Part shown: piece by piece, positions 8,417 to 16,914 of the stretch
How the letters are laid out: the number at the start of each line of letters is the position of its first letter
Position numbering within the stretch: position 1 is the first letter of the stretch
DNA from: Spirochaetia bacterium
GTDB lineage: Bacteria; Spirochaetota; Spirochaetia; Treponematales; Breznakiellaceae
DNA length: 35,451 nucleotides
Direction: 5' to 3'
Assembly (NCBI GenBank): GCA_025997675.1
Contig: BNUX01000024.1
Span: 1 to 35,451 of the forward strand
The notes under the pieces: model-generated
Database searches by the model: none
The model's input: the letters and a program-made list of their open reading frames with translations, nothing else
What the model was told of the DNA's origin: nothing
Translations under genes and position numbers: made by a program

Positions 8417-9208
8417 GTGGCTAAATTGAAGATACTGAGTTGGAACGTAAATGGTATCCGGGCGGTGGAAAAGCGGGGCTTTGTGGATTGGCTCCGGCAG
8501 GAATCCCCGGATATGCTCTGCCTCCAGGAAACCAAAGCCCATCCCGGCCAGCTTTCCCCGGAGCTTAAAGGCCCTGCCGGTGCGGATGGGAAACCCTACT
8601 TTTCCTACTGGGCCAGCGCCCGGAAAAAGGGTTATTCCGGGGTAGCTATATATAGTAAGAAAGAACCCCGGGAACTAAAGCCCCTGGGAGTTCCGGAATT
8701 CGATGATGAAGGAAGGGTGCTGCAGGCGGATTTTAAGGACTTTGTCCTGATCAGCGCCTATTTCCCCAATTCCCAGGATGCCGGGGCCCGGCTGGGCTAT
8801 AAGCTGGACTTCTGCGCCGCTATGCTGGACTGCTGCAACAAGCTGGTTGCCGCGGGACGCCATCTGGTGCTTTGCGGGGATTACAATATCGCCCATACCC
8901 CCATTGATATTGCCCGGCCCAAGGAAAATGAAGGGAATGCCGGGTACCTTCCCGAAGAACGGGCATGGATGGACACCTTTACTACCGCGGGGTATGTGGA
9001 TACTTTCCGGAACCTGCACCCCGGCGAGAGGGACCATTATAGTTGGTGGTCCTACCGGGGAGGCGCACGGGAACGGAATGTGGGGTGGCGGATTGACTAT
9101 CACTGTGTGGACCAGGCATTTATGCCCAAGGTGACAAGCTCAATAATCAGGCCCGAGGTACAGGGCTCGGATCACTGCCCCGTTCAAATAGAGGTGAACG
9201 TAAAATGA
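8417..9208 (+). CDS. xth: Exodeoxyribonuclease III (AP endonuclease)
   Basis: An Mg-dependent AP endonuclease and 3'-5' exonuclease of base-excision repair. It starts with GTG after AAAGGACAG. Active-site elements are visible in order: SWNVNGIRA near the start, LCLQETKAHPG (metal-binding Glu), CGDYNIAHTPIDIARP (Asp/Asn pair), the WWSYRGGARERNVGWRIDY loop and the C-terminal GSDHCPVQIE (catalytic Asp-His). At 263 residues it is complete. It overlaps the rhomboid gene by 4 bp, so it is likely cotranscribed with the next four genes. Confidence 0.95.
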   Translation: MAKLKILSWNVNGIRAVEKRGFVDWLRQESPDMLCLQETKAHPGQLSPELKGPAGADGKPYFSYWASARKKGYSGVAIYSKKEPRELKPLGVPEFDDEGRVLQADFKDFVLISAYFPNSQDAGARLGYKLDFCAAMLDCCNKLVAAGRHLVLCGDYNIAHTPIDIARPKENEGNAGYLPEERAWMDTFTTAGYVDTFRNLHPGERDHYSWWSYRGGARERNVGWRIDYHCVDQAFMPKVTSSIIRPEVQGSDHCPVQIEVNVK

Positions 9209-9792
9209 AGATAAAATACAATTCCCCTGCGGTGCTGACCTACGCCTTTCTCAGCGCCATTGTGCTGCTCCTGACCCAGCTTTTTTTTCATTCCATGACC
9301 CAGCTCTGGTTCATGGTGCCCGGCAGGGGGACCTTTGACCCTTCGCGGATACGGCATTGGATAAATCTCTTTACCCATGTTATCGGCCATGCAAACTGGT
9401 CCCACCTGATTAGCAACTTCGCCTTTATCCTGCTCATCGGCCCCATGCTGGAAACCGCCTACGGTTCCCTATCCCTGCTCCTGATGATCGCCATCACCGC
9501 CCTGGTAACGGGGGTGCTGAATGTGTTCCTTTTCCGAACCGCCCTCCTGGGCGCCTCCGGCGTAGTGTTTATGATGATACTCCTGTCTTCCTTCACCAAC
9601 TTTACCGAGGGGGAAATTCCCCTGACCTTTATCCTGGTACTGGCGCTGTATCTGGGGCGTGAACTGTTTAATTCCTTTAGCGAAAACAATGTTTCTGAAT
9701 TTGCCCACATTGCCGGCGGTTTCTGCGGCAGCCTCTTCGGGTTTTTCAGGCCGGCTAAACGGAGACGGGAACCGGTGCTGGAAGAACTTTAG
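9205..9792 (+). CDS. Rhomboid-family intramembrane protein
   Basis: A polytopic membrane protein of 195 residues with about five or six hydrophobic segments. The loop HANWSHLISNFAFILLIGPM after TM1 matches the rhomboid amphipathic/Asn region. GASGVVFMM carries the catalytic serine of the GxSG motif, and HIAGGFCGSLFGF carries the TM6 histidine, so the Ser-His dyad is intact and proteolysis is plausible. Substrates are unknown. The start overlaps xth (ATGA) and the next gene's GTG overlaps its stop by one base, indicating a tight operon. Confidence 0.88.
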   Translation: MKIKYNSPAVLTYAFLSAIVLLLTQLFFHSMTQLWFMVPGRGTFDPSRIRHWINLFTHVIGHANWSHLISNFAFILLIGPMLETAYGSLSLLLMIAITALVTGVLNVFLFRTALLGASGVVFMMILLSSFTNFTEGEIPLTFILVLALYLGRELFNSFSENNVSEFAHIAGGFCGSLFGFFRPAKRRREPVLEEL

Positions 9793-10478
9793 TGCGTTTA
9801 GCAGGATTTGCGGTGTTACTATTTCTAACGCCCGCTCTGTACGGTTTTGGTATTTCGATCACCGGGAAGGAAATGGGTATTGAATTTACACCGGAATACA
9901 ACCGGATCTATAATGGATGCCTGACCTTTGCCGCTTCCGGTTCCCTTGAATTTAATGAACTCTATACCATCCGGGGCGGCTTTTCCCTGTGGAACGCAAG
10001 CAGCGCCTATGAGGTCGATGCCGCTACGGGCCTTAAAGTGAAACTTGTCCGGCATCTGCCCCTCTATATGTACCTTTCCTATATATTCAACACCCTGCCG
10101 GACTATGAAACCCACAGTCATACTATTCTTCCCATGCTGGGTTTTAAGGGAGCCTATGCGGGGATTGCCCTGGGGACCAACCTCCGTTTTTCCTCTTTTT
10201 TTGACGAACCGGCTATTTTTGAGTCGATCCTGGCATTCGAGGTCTACGTCAATTTTTACAATACCGAAAGACTCACCATCGGATTACGGGGCGCCAATTT
10301 CAATGATTTTATCGCCGGCAATTTCGGCGCCTATTACCTCAGCCTGAACAGTACCCTGGGTATTACTGAATCACTTTTTCTGATAGGCAGCCTGGATCTG
10401 CACCAGACCGGAAGCGCCGGACTAAGCGCCGAATTTTACGGCATTGGCTTTAAGATGGGGGTTGTATTAAAATGGTAG
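9792..10478 (+). CDS. Exported beta-barrel-like envelope protein, unknown function
   Basis: I do not recognise a named family. The GTG start overlaps the rhomboid stop by one base. The first ~19 residues (MRLAGFAVLLFLTPALYGF) look like a Sec signal peptide. The rest has alternating hydrophobic/aromatic short strands (IRGGFSLWN, LPLYMYLSYIFN, YYLSLNSTLGIT) and ends in GFKMGVVLKW, an aromatic C-terminus as in outer-membrane barrels. A small outer-membrane barrel is therefore a fair guess. It overlaps the following lipoprotein gene by 7 bp. Confidence 0.75.
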   Translation: MRLAGFAVLLFLTPALYGFGISITGKEMGIEFTPEYNRIYNGCLTFAASGSLEFNELYTIRGGFSLWNASSAYEVDAATGLKVKLVRHLPLYMYLSYIFNTLPDYETHSHTILPMLGFKGAYAGIALGTNLRFSSFFDEPAIFESILAFEVYVNFYNTERLTIGLRGANFNDFIAGNFGAYYLSLNSTLGITESLFLIGSLDLHQTGSAGLSAEFYGIGFKMGVVLKW

Positions 10479-11284
10479 TACAATTCCTGCGCCTGGCCGT
10501 ACTGCTTGTCACGGTACTTCTACCCACGGCCTGTAATGTGGACCTCCCCGGCCTTATCGCCTCCAATGAATTGGATACACGGCTTGAGAGCAAAAACAGA
10601 TTTGCTTTTCTGAGCGATGCCGATAGAAACCTTCCCCTGGGAGAAGAGTATTCGTTTATCGTACTGACCGATACCCATATTGAAGGGGGCAATGCCCATG
10701 GGCTTGAAAACCTGAAGGATGTCCTTAAGGGCGCCTCCTTTGTGGTTATTACCGGGGATATTACCCAGAACGGCCGCCGGGAGGATGTGCGGAAATTTAT
10801 CGAAATAGCCCGTACCTTTGGCGTCCCCTGTTACCCGGTGATCGGGAACCATGATATTTACTTTGATAACTTTTCTGAGTGGAGGGAATTGATCGGCTCT
10901 ACCCGCTACCGCATTGACCACAGTAATACTACGCTGTTTATCCTGGATTCCGCCAACGCCTCCTTCGGGTCCGCTCAGCTTGACTGGCTTCAGGATGAGC
11001 TTAGGACGGCCAAAAACCATGTCTTTGTTTTTACCCATGCCAATTTGTTTGTGCACACCCCGGGTGATATTGAGCAGGTCACCGACACCCGGGAACGGGC
11101 CAGGATCATGGCAATCCTAAGGGGCCGCGCCGATGCCATGTTTATGGGCCATGTGCATCAGCGGATCATCCGGGAAGCCGGGGGCGTCGACTATGTCGCT
11201 ATTGAAGATTTTAGGGATAATGACACCTACTGCCGTGTTCATGTTTCGGAGAATGGGATTCGGTATGAATTTGAAAAACTGTAG
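10472..11284 (+). CDS. Lipoprotein calcineurin-like metallophosphoesterase
   Basis: A 270-residue dinuclear metal phosphoesterase attached to the envelope. The N-terminus is a lipoprotein signal peptide ending in LLPTAC, with C21 as the lipidated cysteine. The calcineurin motifs are complete: LTDTHIEGG (DxH), ITGDITQNG (GDxxxxG), IGNHDIYF (GNHD/E), FTHANLF and FMGHVHQR (GHxH). It could act on nucleotides, phospholipid headgroups or phosphoproteins outside the cytoplasm; the sequence does not tell. It overlaps the barrel-like gene, which suggests a shared envelope function, and lies 13 bp before proA. Confidence 0.9.
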   Translation: MVVQFLRLAVLLVTVLLPTACNVDLPGLIASNELDTRLESKNRFAFLSDADRNLPLGEEYSFIVLTDTHIEGGNAHGLENLKDVLKGASFVVITGDITQNGRREDVRKFIEIARTFGVPCYPVIGNHDIYFDNFSEWRELIGSTRYRIDHSNTTLFILDSANASFGSAQLDWLQDELRTAKNHVFVFTHANLFVHTPGDIEQVTDTRERARIMAILRGRADAMFMGHVHQRIIREAGGVDYVAIEDFRDNDTYCRVHVSENGIRYEFEKL

Positions 11285-11297
11285 ATAGGAGTAACCC

Positions 11298-12557
11298 ATG
11301 AGTTCACTGGACAGTATCTTTAAAACCCTCCGCACCGCCCAGGCCATATTGGCCCTGCAAACCCGCAGCCAAAAGGACTCAGCCCTTAAGGCGGTTGTGG
11401 ACGCCATTGAGAACAGCCGCGCGGCTATCCTCAAGGCCAACGCCGCGGATGTGGAAAAAGCCCGGGCAGGGGGCATGAAAAACTCCCTGGTAGACCGTCT
11501 TCTCCTTAACGATGAGCGGATCAACGACATTATAGAAGGCATTGACACGGTGATCCGTCAGGAGGACCCAATAGGAAAAGTACAGGCGGGGTGGCTGCTG
11601 CCCAACGGACTGCAGGTGGAGCGGACCACGGTCCCCCTGGGAGTAGCGGCGATTATCTACGAGTCCCGGCCCAACGTTACCGCCGATGCCTTTAGTCTGG
11701 CCTACAAAGCCGGATGCGCCATCCTGCTTCGGGGTTCCTCGGCGGCCCTGGAATCAAACCGTGCCTTGGTTAAGGCCATCAAGGAAGGGCTGAGCGCCGG
11801 CGGGGGCGTCAGCGATGCGGTGGCCCTTGCAGAATCCGGCAGCCGGGACGAGGTGGACGAGATACTTGCCGCACGGGGGAAAATCGATGTGGTGCTGCCC
11901 CGTGGCGGCAAGGACCTGATCCGCCGGGTGGTGGATAACGCCAAGGTTCCGGTGATCGAGACCGGACAGGGGAACTGCCACATTTACGTGGATAGCAGTG
12001 CGGATATCCCCAACGCGGTGGACATCATCGAGAACGCCAAGCTCCAGCGGCCCGGGGCCTGTAACGCGGTGGAAACCCTCCTGGTTCACCGGGACATCGC
12101 GGCGGCTCTCCTGCCACGGGTGGCGGTACGGCTGGCGGGCAAGGCGGAACTTCGCGGTGACAACCCGGCTAAGACAGCCATAGGCGTCCCGCCGCCGGCG
12201 CTGGTCCTGAAAGACGCGGTGGAAGAAGACTGGGAAACGGAATTCCTCGACTACATTCTGGCCGTCAAAACTGTGGACAGCCTGGAGGAAGCCGTCACCC
12301 ACATCAACCGGTACGGGACAAAACATTCCGAGGCGATCCTTACCAATGACCACCGGGCGGCGGAAGCATTTGAGCGCCGGGTGGACGCCGCCTGTGTGTA
12401 TGTGAACGCCTCCACCAGGTTCACCGACGGCGGCCAGTTCGGTTTCGGGGCGGAGCTGGGGATCAGCACCCAGAAGTTCCACGCCCGGGGACCCATGGGG
12501 CTTGAAGCGCTGACTACGATAAAGTATCGTATACACGGAACCGGTCAGATACGATGA
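11298..12557 (+). CDS. proA: Gamma-glutamyl phosphate reductase
   Basis: The second step of proline synthesis: NADPH-dependent reduction of gamma-glutamyl phosphate to glutamate semialdehyde. The 419-residue length is normal. Diagnostic stretches include VPLGVAAIIYESRPNVTADAF (residue run shortened here: PLGVAAIIYESRPN), RGSSAALESN, VIETGQGNCHIYVD and QRPGACNAVETLLVH, whose cysteine is the catalytic nucleophile. Shine-Dalgarno AGGAG sits 8 bases before the ATG. It is followed by proB with a 4-bp overlap; in many bacteria the order is proB-proA, so the reversed order is mildly unusual. Confidence 0.96.
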   Translation: MSSLDSIFKTLRTAQAILALQTRSQKDSALKAVVDAIENSRAAILKANAADVEKARAGGMKNSLVDRLLLNDERINDIIEGIDTVIRQEDPIGKVQAGWLLPNGLQVERTTVPLGVAAIIYESRPNVTADAFSLAYKAGCAILLRGSSAALESNRALVKAIKEGLSAGGGVSDAVALAESGSRDEVDEILAARGKIDVVLPRGGKDLIRRVVDNAKVPVIETGQGNCHIYVDSSADIPNAVDIIENAKLQRPGACNAVETLLVHRDIAAALLPRVAVRLAGKAELRGDNPAKTAIGVPPPALVLKDAVEEDWETEFLDYILAVKTVDSLEEAVTHINRYGTKHSEAILTNDHRAAEAFERRVDAACVYVNASTRFTDGGQFGFGAELGISTQKFHARGPMGLEALTTIKYRIHGTGQIR

Positions 12558-13342
12558 TACCTAGGCTAATCGCAGACGCGCGGAAAATTGTTTTCAAGTT
12601 CGGCTCCAATACCCTGGCGGACAAGGATGGGCGGATCAACCATGTCTTTCTCGGGGAATTCGCCGACCAGGCTGCGGCGTTCATCAACACGGGGAAGCAG
12701 GTGGTCATCGTTTCCTCGGGAGCTCAGGTGGCGGGGCTGAGTACCCTGGACAAATGGGCCAGGAAACGGGACATCCACTACCGGCAGGCCCTCTGCGCCG
12801 TGGGCCAGGTGGAACTCATGGGGGCCTGGAAGCGGGCCTTTGGAAATCACGGTATCCACATAGCCCAGATCCTCCTGACCGGGGACGACTTCAACGATTC
12901 TATCCGGACCCTCAATATGCGGAACACCCTCTTTACCCTGGTGGACGAGGGGATCATCCCTATCATCAATGAAAACGATACCGTTTCTGTGGAGGAAATA
13001 AAGATAGGCGATAACGACACCCTGGCCGCCCGGTCAGCAATACTGTGGAGCGCCGACCTGCTGGTCCTGTTCAGCGATATTGACGGGCTCTACAACAGTA
13101 ACCCCAAGGAAAACCCCGGCGCGGAACTGATCGGCGAAGTCCGGGACATTGAGGCGGTGAAGAAGACCATCACCATTGGGAGCGCCAACAGTTTTGGCAC
13201 CGGGGGGATTGCCACCAAGCTGGAAGCGGCGGCGCTGGTGATACCCTACGGGATACCCACGATTATTGCCAACGGGGGCAGGCCGCGGGTGCTGGAGGCG
13301 CTGGCGGCAGGGACGCAGCGGGGGACGGCGTTTTTGGTGTAG
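12554..13342 (+). CDS. proB: Glutamate 5-kinase without PUA domain
   Basis: The first step of proline synthesis, ATP-dependent phosphorylation of glutamate. The amino-acid kinase fold is complete: KFGSNTLAD, VIVSSGAQVAG, NENDTVS, FGDNDTLA-like IGDNDTLAARSA, FSDIDGLY and GTGGIATKLEAA. At 262 residues it ends after the kinase domain, so the C-terminal PUA domain of the 367-residue E. coli enzyme is absent. Such short forms are known; feedback inhibition by proline resides largely in the kinase domain. It is coupled to proA by ATGA overlap and followed closely by proC. Confidence 0.95.
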   Translation: MIPRLIADARKIVFKFGSNTLADKDGRINHVFLGEFADQAAAFINTGKQVVIVSSGAQVAGLSTLDKWARKRDIHYRQALCAVGQVELMGAWKRAFGNHGIHIAQILLTGDDFNDSIRTLNMRNTLFTLVDEGIIPIINENDTVSVEEIKIGDNDTLAARSAILWSADLLVLFSDIDGLYNSNPKENPGAELIGEVRDIEAVKKTITIGSANSFGTGGIATKLEAAALVIPYGIPTIIANGGRPRVLEALAAGTQRGTAFLV

Positions 13343-13379
13343 TATGGATCAAACCCCACATTCATGCTTAACTAAAGCC

Positions 13380-14192
13380 ATGAACACAACTATCGCCTGT
13401 ATAGGCAGCGGAAACATGGGACGGGCACTGATGCACGGGGCAGCCGGTATACTCCCGCCAAAAAACATCGGGTTTTCCGACGCCGACAGGTCAAAGGCCG
13501 AAGCCCTGGCCGGGGAACTGGGCGGCGCCAAGGTATATCCATCCAACAATGATGCGGTCATGGAGGCGGATTTTGTTTTCCTCGCCGTAAAACCACAAGT
13601 GCTGGATACGGTATTGAAGGAAATTGCCCCGGCCTTACTCATACGGACAAATAATAAAAAGCCGGTAACCCTGGTCTCTATGGCCGCAGGCTGGAACATC
13701 AGGAAAATCCAGAGCCTCCTGGATGTACCGGTAGTACGGATCATGCCGAATACCCCGGCACTGATTTCCCAGGGGGTCATTGCCATGGCCGCCTCGGCGG
13801 AAGTTACGGAGGAGTCTTTGGCTGTCTTAGCGAAGATCCTGGGCGCCGCAGGGATAGTTGACCGCATAAGCGAAAACTATATGGATGCGGTTACCGGCCT
13901 TTCCGGTTCCGGGCCGGCCTTCGTGTATCTCTTCATTGAGGCCCTGGCGGACGGCGGGGTCCTGGCGGGGCTGCCACGGGACAAGGCTCTGCGCTACGCC
14001 GCCCAGACGGTCCTGGGGGCCGCGGCTATGGTGAAGGAAACCGGCAAGCATCCGGGGGAACTGAAGGACATGGTCACCTCCCCCGGGGGAACCACCATTG
14101 CGGGGGTATCCGCCCTGGAGAATGGCGCTTTCCGGGGAACCGTGATGAATGCGGTGGAGGCGGCGTACAAGCGGTCAAAAGAGCTTGGGTAG
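13380..14192 (+). CDS. proC: Pyrroline-5-carboxylate reductase
   Basis: The last proline step, NAD(P)H-dependent reduction of P5C. The start was placed at ATG 13380 because the product then opens with MNTTIACIGSGNMGRAL, the usual Rossmann start; ATG 13344 would add 12 residues without family match, and no clear Shine-Dalgarno decides. Motifs: GSGNMG, FLAVKPQVL, RIMPNTPA, GLSGSGPAFVYLFIEAL and a C-terminal VTSPGGTTIAG. The product of 270 residues is full length. It is separated from proB by 37 bp and completes a proA-proB-proC operon. A 21-bp repeat array begins 5 bp after its stop. Confidence 0.95.
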   Translation: MNTTIACIGSGNMGRALMHGAAGILPPKNIGFSDADRSKAEALAGELGGAKVYPSNNDAVMEADFVFLAVKPQVLDTVLKEIAPALLIRTNNKKPVTLVSMAAGWNIRKIQSLLDVPVVRIMPNTPALISQGVIAMAASAEVTEESLAVLAKILGAAGIVDRISENYMDAVTGLSGSGPAFVYLFIEALADGGVLAGLPRDKALRYAAQTVLGAAAMVKETGKHPGELKDMVTSPGGTTIAGVSALENGAFRGTVMNAVEAAYKRSKELG

Positions 14193-14197
14193 TTGCA

Positions 14198-14412
14198 GGA
14201 GCTAAAAACATGTTTATCGCTCCTAAAAACATGTTGCTCGCTCCTAAAAACATGTTGCTCGCTCCTAAAAACATGTTTATCGCCGCTAAAAACATGTTTA
14301 TCGCCACTAAAAACATGTTTATCGCCACTAAAAACATGTTTATCGCTCCTAAAAACATGTTTATCGCCGCTAAAAACATGTTTATCGCCGCTAAAAACAT
14401 GTTTTTAGCTCC
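14198..14412. repeat. 21-bp tandem array 2 (CTAAAAACATGTTTATCGC type)
   Basis: Ten units start at 14202, 14223, 14244, 14265, 14286, 14307, 14328, 14349, 14370 and 14391: an exact 21-bp period. The invariant core AAAAACATGTT is palindromic (AACATGTT), and the variation is concentrated in the linker (TCGCTCCT, TCGCCGCT, TCGCCACT). The outer ends form a 15-bp perfect inverted repeat, GGAGCTAAAAACATG at 14198-14212 and CATGTTTTTAGCTCC at 14398-14412. The final unit is a perfect palindrome GCTAAAAACATGTTTTTAGC. It sits between the convergent proC and PHP genes. Reading frames across it are open on both strands because of the period and are not taken as genes. Confidence 0.95.
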
Positions 14413-14436
14413 CTGACACCAGTGTTGGCACTGTTC

Positions 14437-15231
14437 CTATTGTTCCAGAAATTCCCACAGGTCCTGCCCGGTACTCCGGTCCTTGGCGTCCCGTATATCC
14501 ACCGGCAGTGTTACGGCCTCATCACCATGAATGGCGCAGCGCCCCGGGGGTATCCGTAAGCCCGCAAGGTTGTTTTCCCTGACGGCCTGCACATAATCCT
14601 GAATGGTGTCCATTTTCTTATCCAGATAGGTCCCAAAGATATCACCCGATTCAATCTGGCCAGAGTGGTGGATGTCCGAGCCCGCAGTAACCGGGAGGCC
14701 CAGCTTTTCGGCGTAGCGCATGGCCAGGGCATCGTTGGAGGTCGAAGTATTACCGGCGTTGGCCGCCTCTACCGCATCAACGCAGCCGGTGGATAGATGA
14801 ATTGTATCAATATAGTACACCTGCCTGAAGGGGTGCGCCTGGACAACACAGCCGCCGTAACGGTGTACTTCGTTAAACTGTTCCAGCCGGGTCCAGCGGG
14901 CCGCCTCGGGATGGCCCAGGAGCCAGTCCTTATCCAGGCCGTAGATGAGGTAGTCGTCGGCGTCAAAAGTTTCCTCCCAGCCGAAAAACACATCAAGCCC
15001 CAGCTTTTCCCCTTCCCGCCGGGTGTCCTCATAGCCCCGGCAGAACCGGTTGACCCATTCCCGCCAAGGCAGATGGCGGTTAACCGCAGAGTTTCCGTTA
15101 TAGAAATGATCCGTCACGATGATGCCGGTGAAGCCCAGTTCCTTATAGCCGCGGATATAGGAGCGGCCCTCGGACTGGCCGCAGGCGCTGGATTGGACCG
15201 TGTGAAGATGTGTTTCGTAGAGATACTTCAT
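14437..15231 (-). CDS. PHP-domain metal-dependent hydrolase
   Basis: A 264-residue PHP-superfamily protein, probably a phosphoesterase. Metal-binding motifs are in order: ETHLHTVQSSACG near the N-terminus, IIVTDHFYNG, FFGWEETFD, VVQAHPFRQ and the C-terminal TAGSDIHHSGQ. This resembles trinuclear PHP phosphatases of the histidinol-phosphatase and nucleotide phosphoesterase kind. No his genes are nearby, so a histidine role is unlikely. Its start overlaps the stop of the acyl-CoA ligase by 4 bp, placing it third in an XRE-cupin / ligase / PHP operon. Confidence 0.9.
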   Translation of the reverse strand: MKYLYETHLHTVQSSACGQSEGRSYIRGYKELGFTGIIVTDHFYNGNSAVNRHLPWREWVNRFCRGYEDTRREGEKLGLDVFFGWEETFDADDYLIYGLDKDWLLGHPEAARWTRLEQFNEVHRYGGCVVQAHPFRQVYYIDTIHLSTGCVDAVEAANAGNTSTSNDALAMRYAEKLGLPVTAGSDIHHSGQIESGDIFGTYLDKKMDTIQDYVQAVRENNLAGLRIPPGRCAIHGDEAVTLPVDIRDAKDRSTGQDLWEFLEQ

Positions 15232-16913
15232 TTCGCCGGAGCTTCCGAACCGTCCTGCTTCCGTATCACGTTCCGCTGGATCTTCCCGCTGATTGTCTTG
15301 GGCAGATCATCCACAAATTCCACGATCCGGGGGTACTTGTAGGGGGCGGTAACCCGTTTGACATGGTTTTGAAGTTCCCGCTTCAGTTCTTCTGTGCCCG
15401 TAAATCCCCGGGCCAATACCACCGTGGCCTTAACCACCTGGCCGCGGTTCGGGTCCGGCGCGGCGGTGACCGCGCACTCCAGCACCGAGGGGTGTTCCAT
15501 CAAAGCGCTTTCCACCTCAAAGGGGCCGATACGGTAGCCGGAACATTTGATCACATCATCGTTTCTGCCGATGAACCAGTAGTAACCGTCGCCGTCATGC
15601 CAGGCCATGTCGCCGGTGTGATAAGTGTCGTCGTACCAGCAGTTCCGGGTAATCTCCTCGTCCTTCCAGTAACCGGTAAACAATCCCGGCGGGGGATTAT
15701 CGCCGCCGTTAGTAATACTGATGTTACCCACGATACCGTCATCGCAGGGCTGTTCATTTTCGTCCAGCAGATTGAGGCCGAAAAGGGGCGATGGCTTTCC
15801 CATGGAGCCGGGCTTTACCGGGAGCCACTTGAAGGTCGCCGCCATCACCGATGTTTCCGACTGGCCGAAGCCTTCCCGGATTTCCAGCCCCGTGAGTTCC
15901 TTGAGCTTATGGTACACCTCGGGGCTCAGGGGTTCCCCCGCAACGGAGCTGTGCTTAATATAACTGAAATCATAACCGGCAAGGTCCTCCTTGATGAGGA
16001 ACCGGAAGATCGTAGCCGGGGCGCAGAAGGTGGCCGGACGGATGCGGCCCAGGGCGTCGAGTATACCTTGGGGGGTGAACTTTTCCGTATCGTATGCGCC
16101 GATAGCCGCCCCGCAGATCCACTGCCCGTAGATCTTGCCCCAGGCAAATTTCGCCCAGCCCGAATCGGTTTGGGTCAGGTGGATCGTATCATCCTCCACA
16201 CACTGCCAATACTTCGCCGTAACGATGTGCCCCAGGGGCAGGGAATAGTTGTGGAGCACCATCTTAGGCATCCCCGTGGTGCCGGAGGAAAAGTATATCA
16301 GCATGTCGTCCTTGGTCACGGTTCCTGCAGCTCCCGTGGGCCGGACAAAGGTGCCAGGCGCCTTTTCTATTTCGGCGCCCATGTCGATAAACCCGGCAGG
16401 GATTTGCTTCCCCACCAGGGCTATTTTTTTAAGCTGCGGACATTGGCCACGGGCTGCGGAAATGTTGGCCACAAGTTCCGGATCATCCACACTGACCAGG
16501 AGTTTAACCTCGGCGATATTGCAGCGGTATACAATGTCCTTTTGGGTAAGCTGGTAGGTGCCGGGGATACAGACCGCGCCTATCTTCATCAGGGCGTTTA
16601 TCATCACCCACACTTCGGGACGCTGCTTGAGGATCAGCATTACTACGTCGCCCTTTTTGATACCCAGGGAAACGAGGGCGTTGGCGGCCTTATCGCTCAG
16701 GCGCTTCATATCACTAAAGGTGTAGGATTTAATTTCCGCAGCATCGTTGGTCCAAACCAGGGCAAGTTTGTCCGGCTTGATCCGCGCCCATTCATCGGTT
16801 ACATCGTAGGCAAAGTTGAAATTGTCCGGGACAATGCATTGGTAATTCCGGTAGAAATCCTCATAGCTTTCAAAGTCTATCCGGGGGCAATATTTAGACA
16901 GTATCTCGTTCAT
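15228..16913 (-). CDS. Acyl-CoA synthetase (AMP-forming, ANL superfamily)
   Basis: Activates a carboxylic acid to acyl-AMP and then acyl-CoA. A 561-residue protein with a P-loop-like A3 motif YFSSGTTGMPKM (about 207-218), GFGQSETS (A5), YHTGDMAWHDGDGYYWF (A7), GRNDDVIKCSGYRIGPFEVE (A8) and the A10 catalytic lysine K544 in PKTISGKIQRN. The overall pattern resembles medium-chain or acetyl-CoA synthetases of the ACSM/ACS type. The exact acid is unknown. It starts one base after the XRE-cupin stop region and overlaps the PHP gene. The upstream cupin regulator may sense the substrate or product. Confidence 0.92.
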   Translation of the reverse strand: MNEILSKYCPRIDFESYEDFYRNYQCIVPDNFNFAYDVTDEWARIKPDKLALVWTNDAAEIKSYTFSDMKRLSDKAANALVSLGIKKGDVVMLILKQRPEVWVMINALMKIGAVCIPGTYQLTQKDIVYRCNIAEVKLLVSVDDPELVANISAARGQCPQLKKIALVGKQIPAGFIDMGAEIEKAPGTFVRPTGAAGTVTKDDMLIYFSSGTTGMPKMVLHNYSLPLGHIVTAKYWQCVEDDTIHLTQTDSGWAKFAWGKIYGQWICGAAIGAYDTEKFTPQGILDALGRIRPATFCAPATIFRFLIKEDLAGYDFSYIKHSSVAGEPLSPEVYHKLKELTGLEIREGFGQSETSVMAATFKWLPVKPGSMGKPSPLFGLNLLDENEQPCDDGIVGNISITNGGDNPPPGLFTGYWKDEEITRNCWYDDTYHTGDMAWHDGDGYYWFIGRNDDVIKCSGYRIGPFEVESALMEHPSVLECAVTAAPDPNRGQVVKATVVLARGFTGTEELKRELQNHVKRVTAPYKYPRIVEFVDDLPKTISGKIQRNVIRKQDGSEAPAK

Positions 16914-16914
16914 A

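Noticed and set aside
14198..14412. CRISPR array
   Set aside because: Units are direct 21-mers without unique spacers, and no cas genes are present.
14074..14416. Open frames on both strands through array 2
   Set aside because: A 21-bp repeat without stops is open in several frames; the coding pattern is a by-product.
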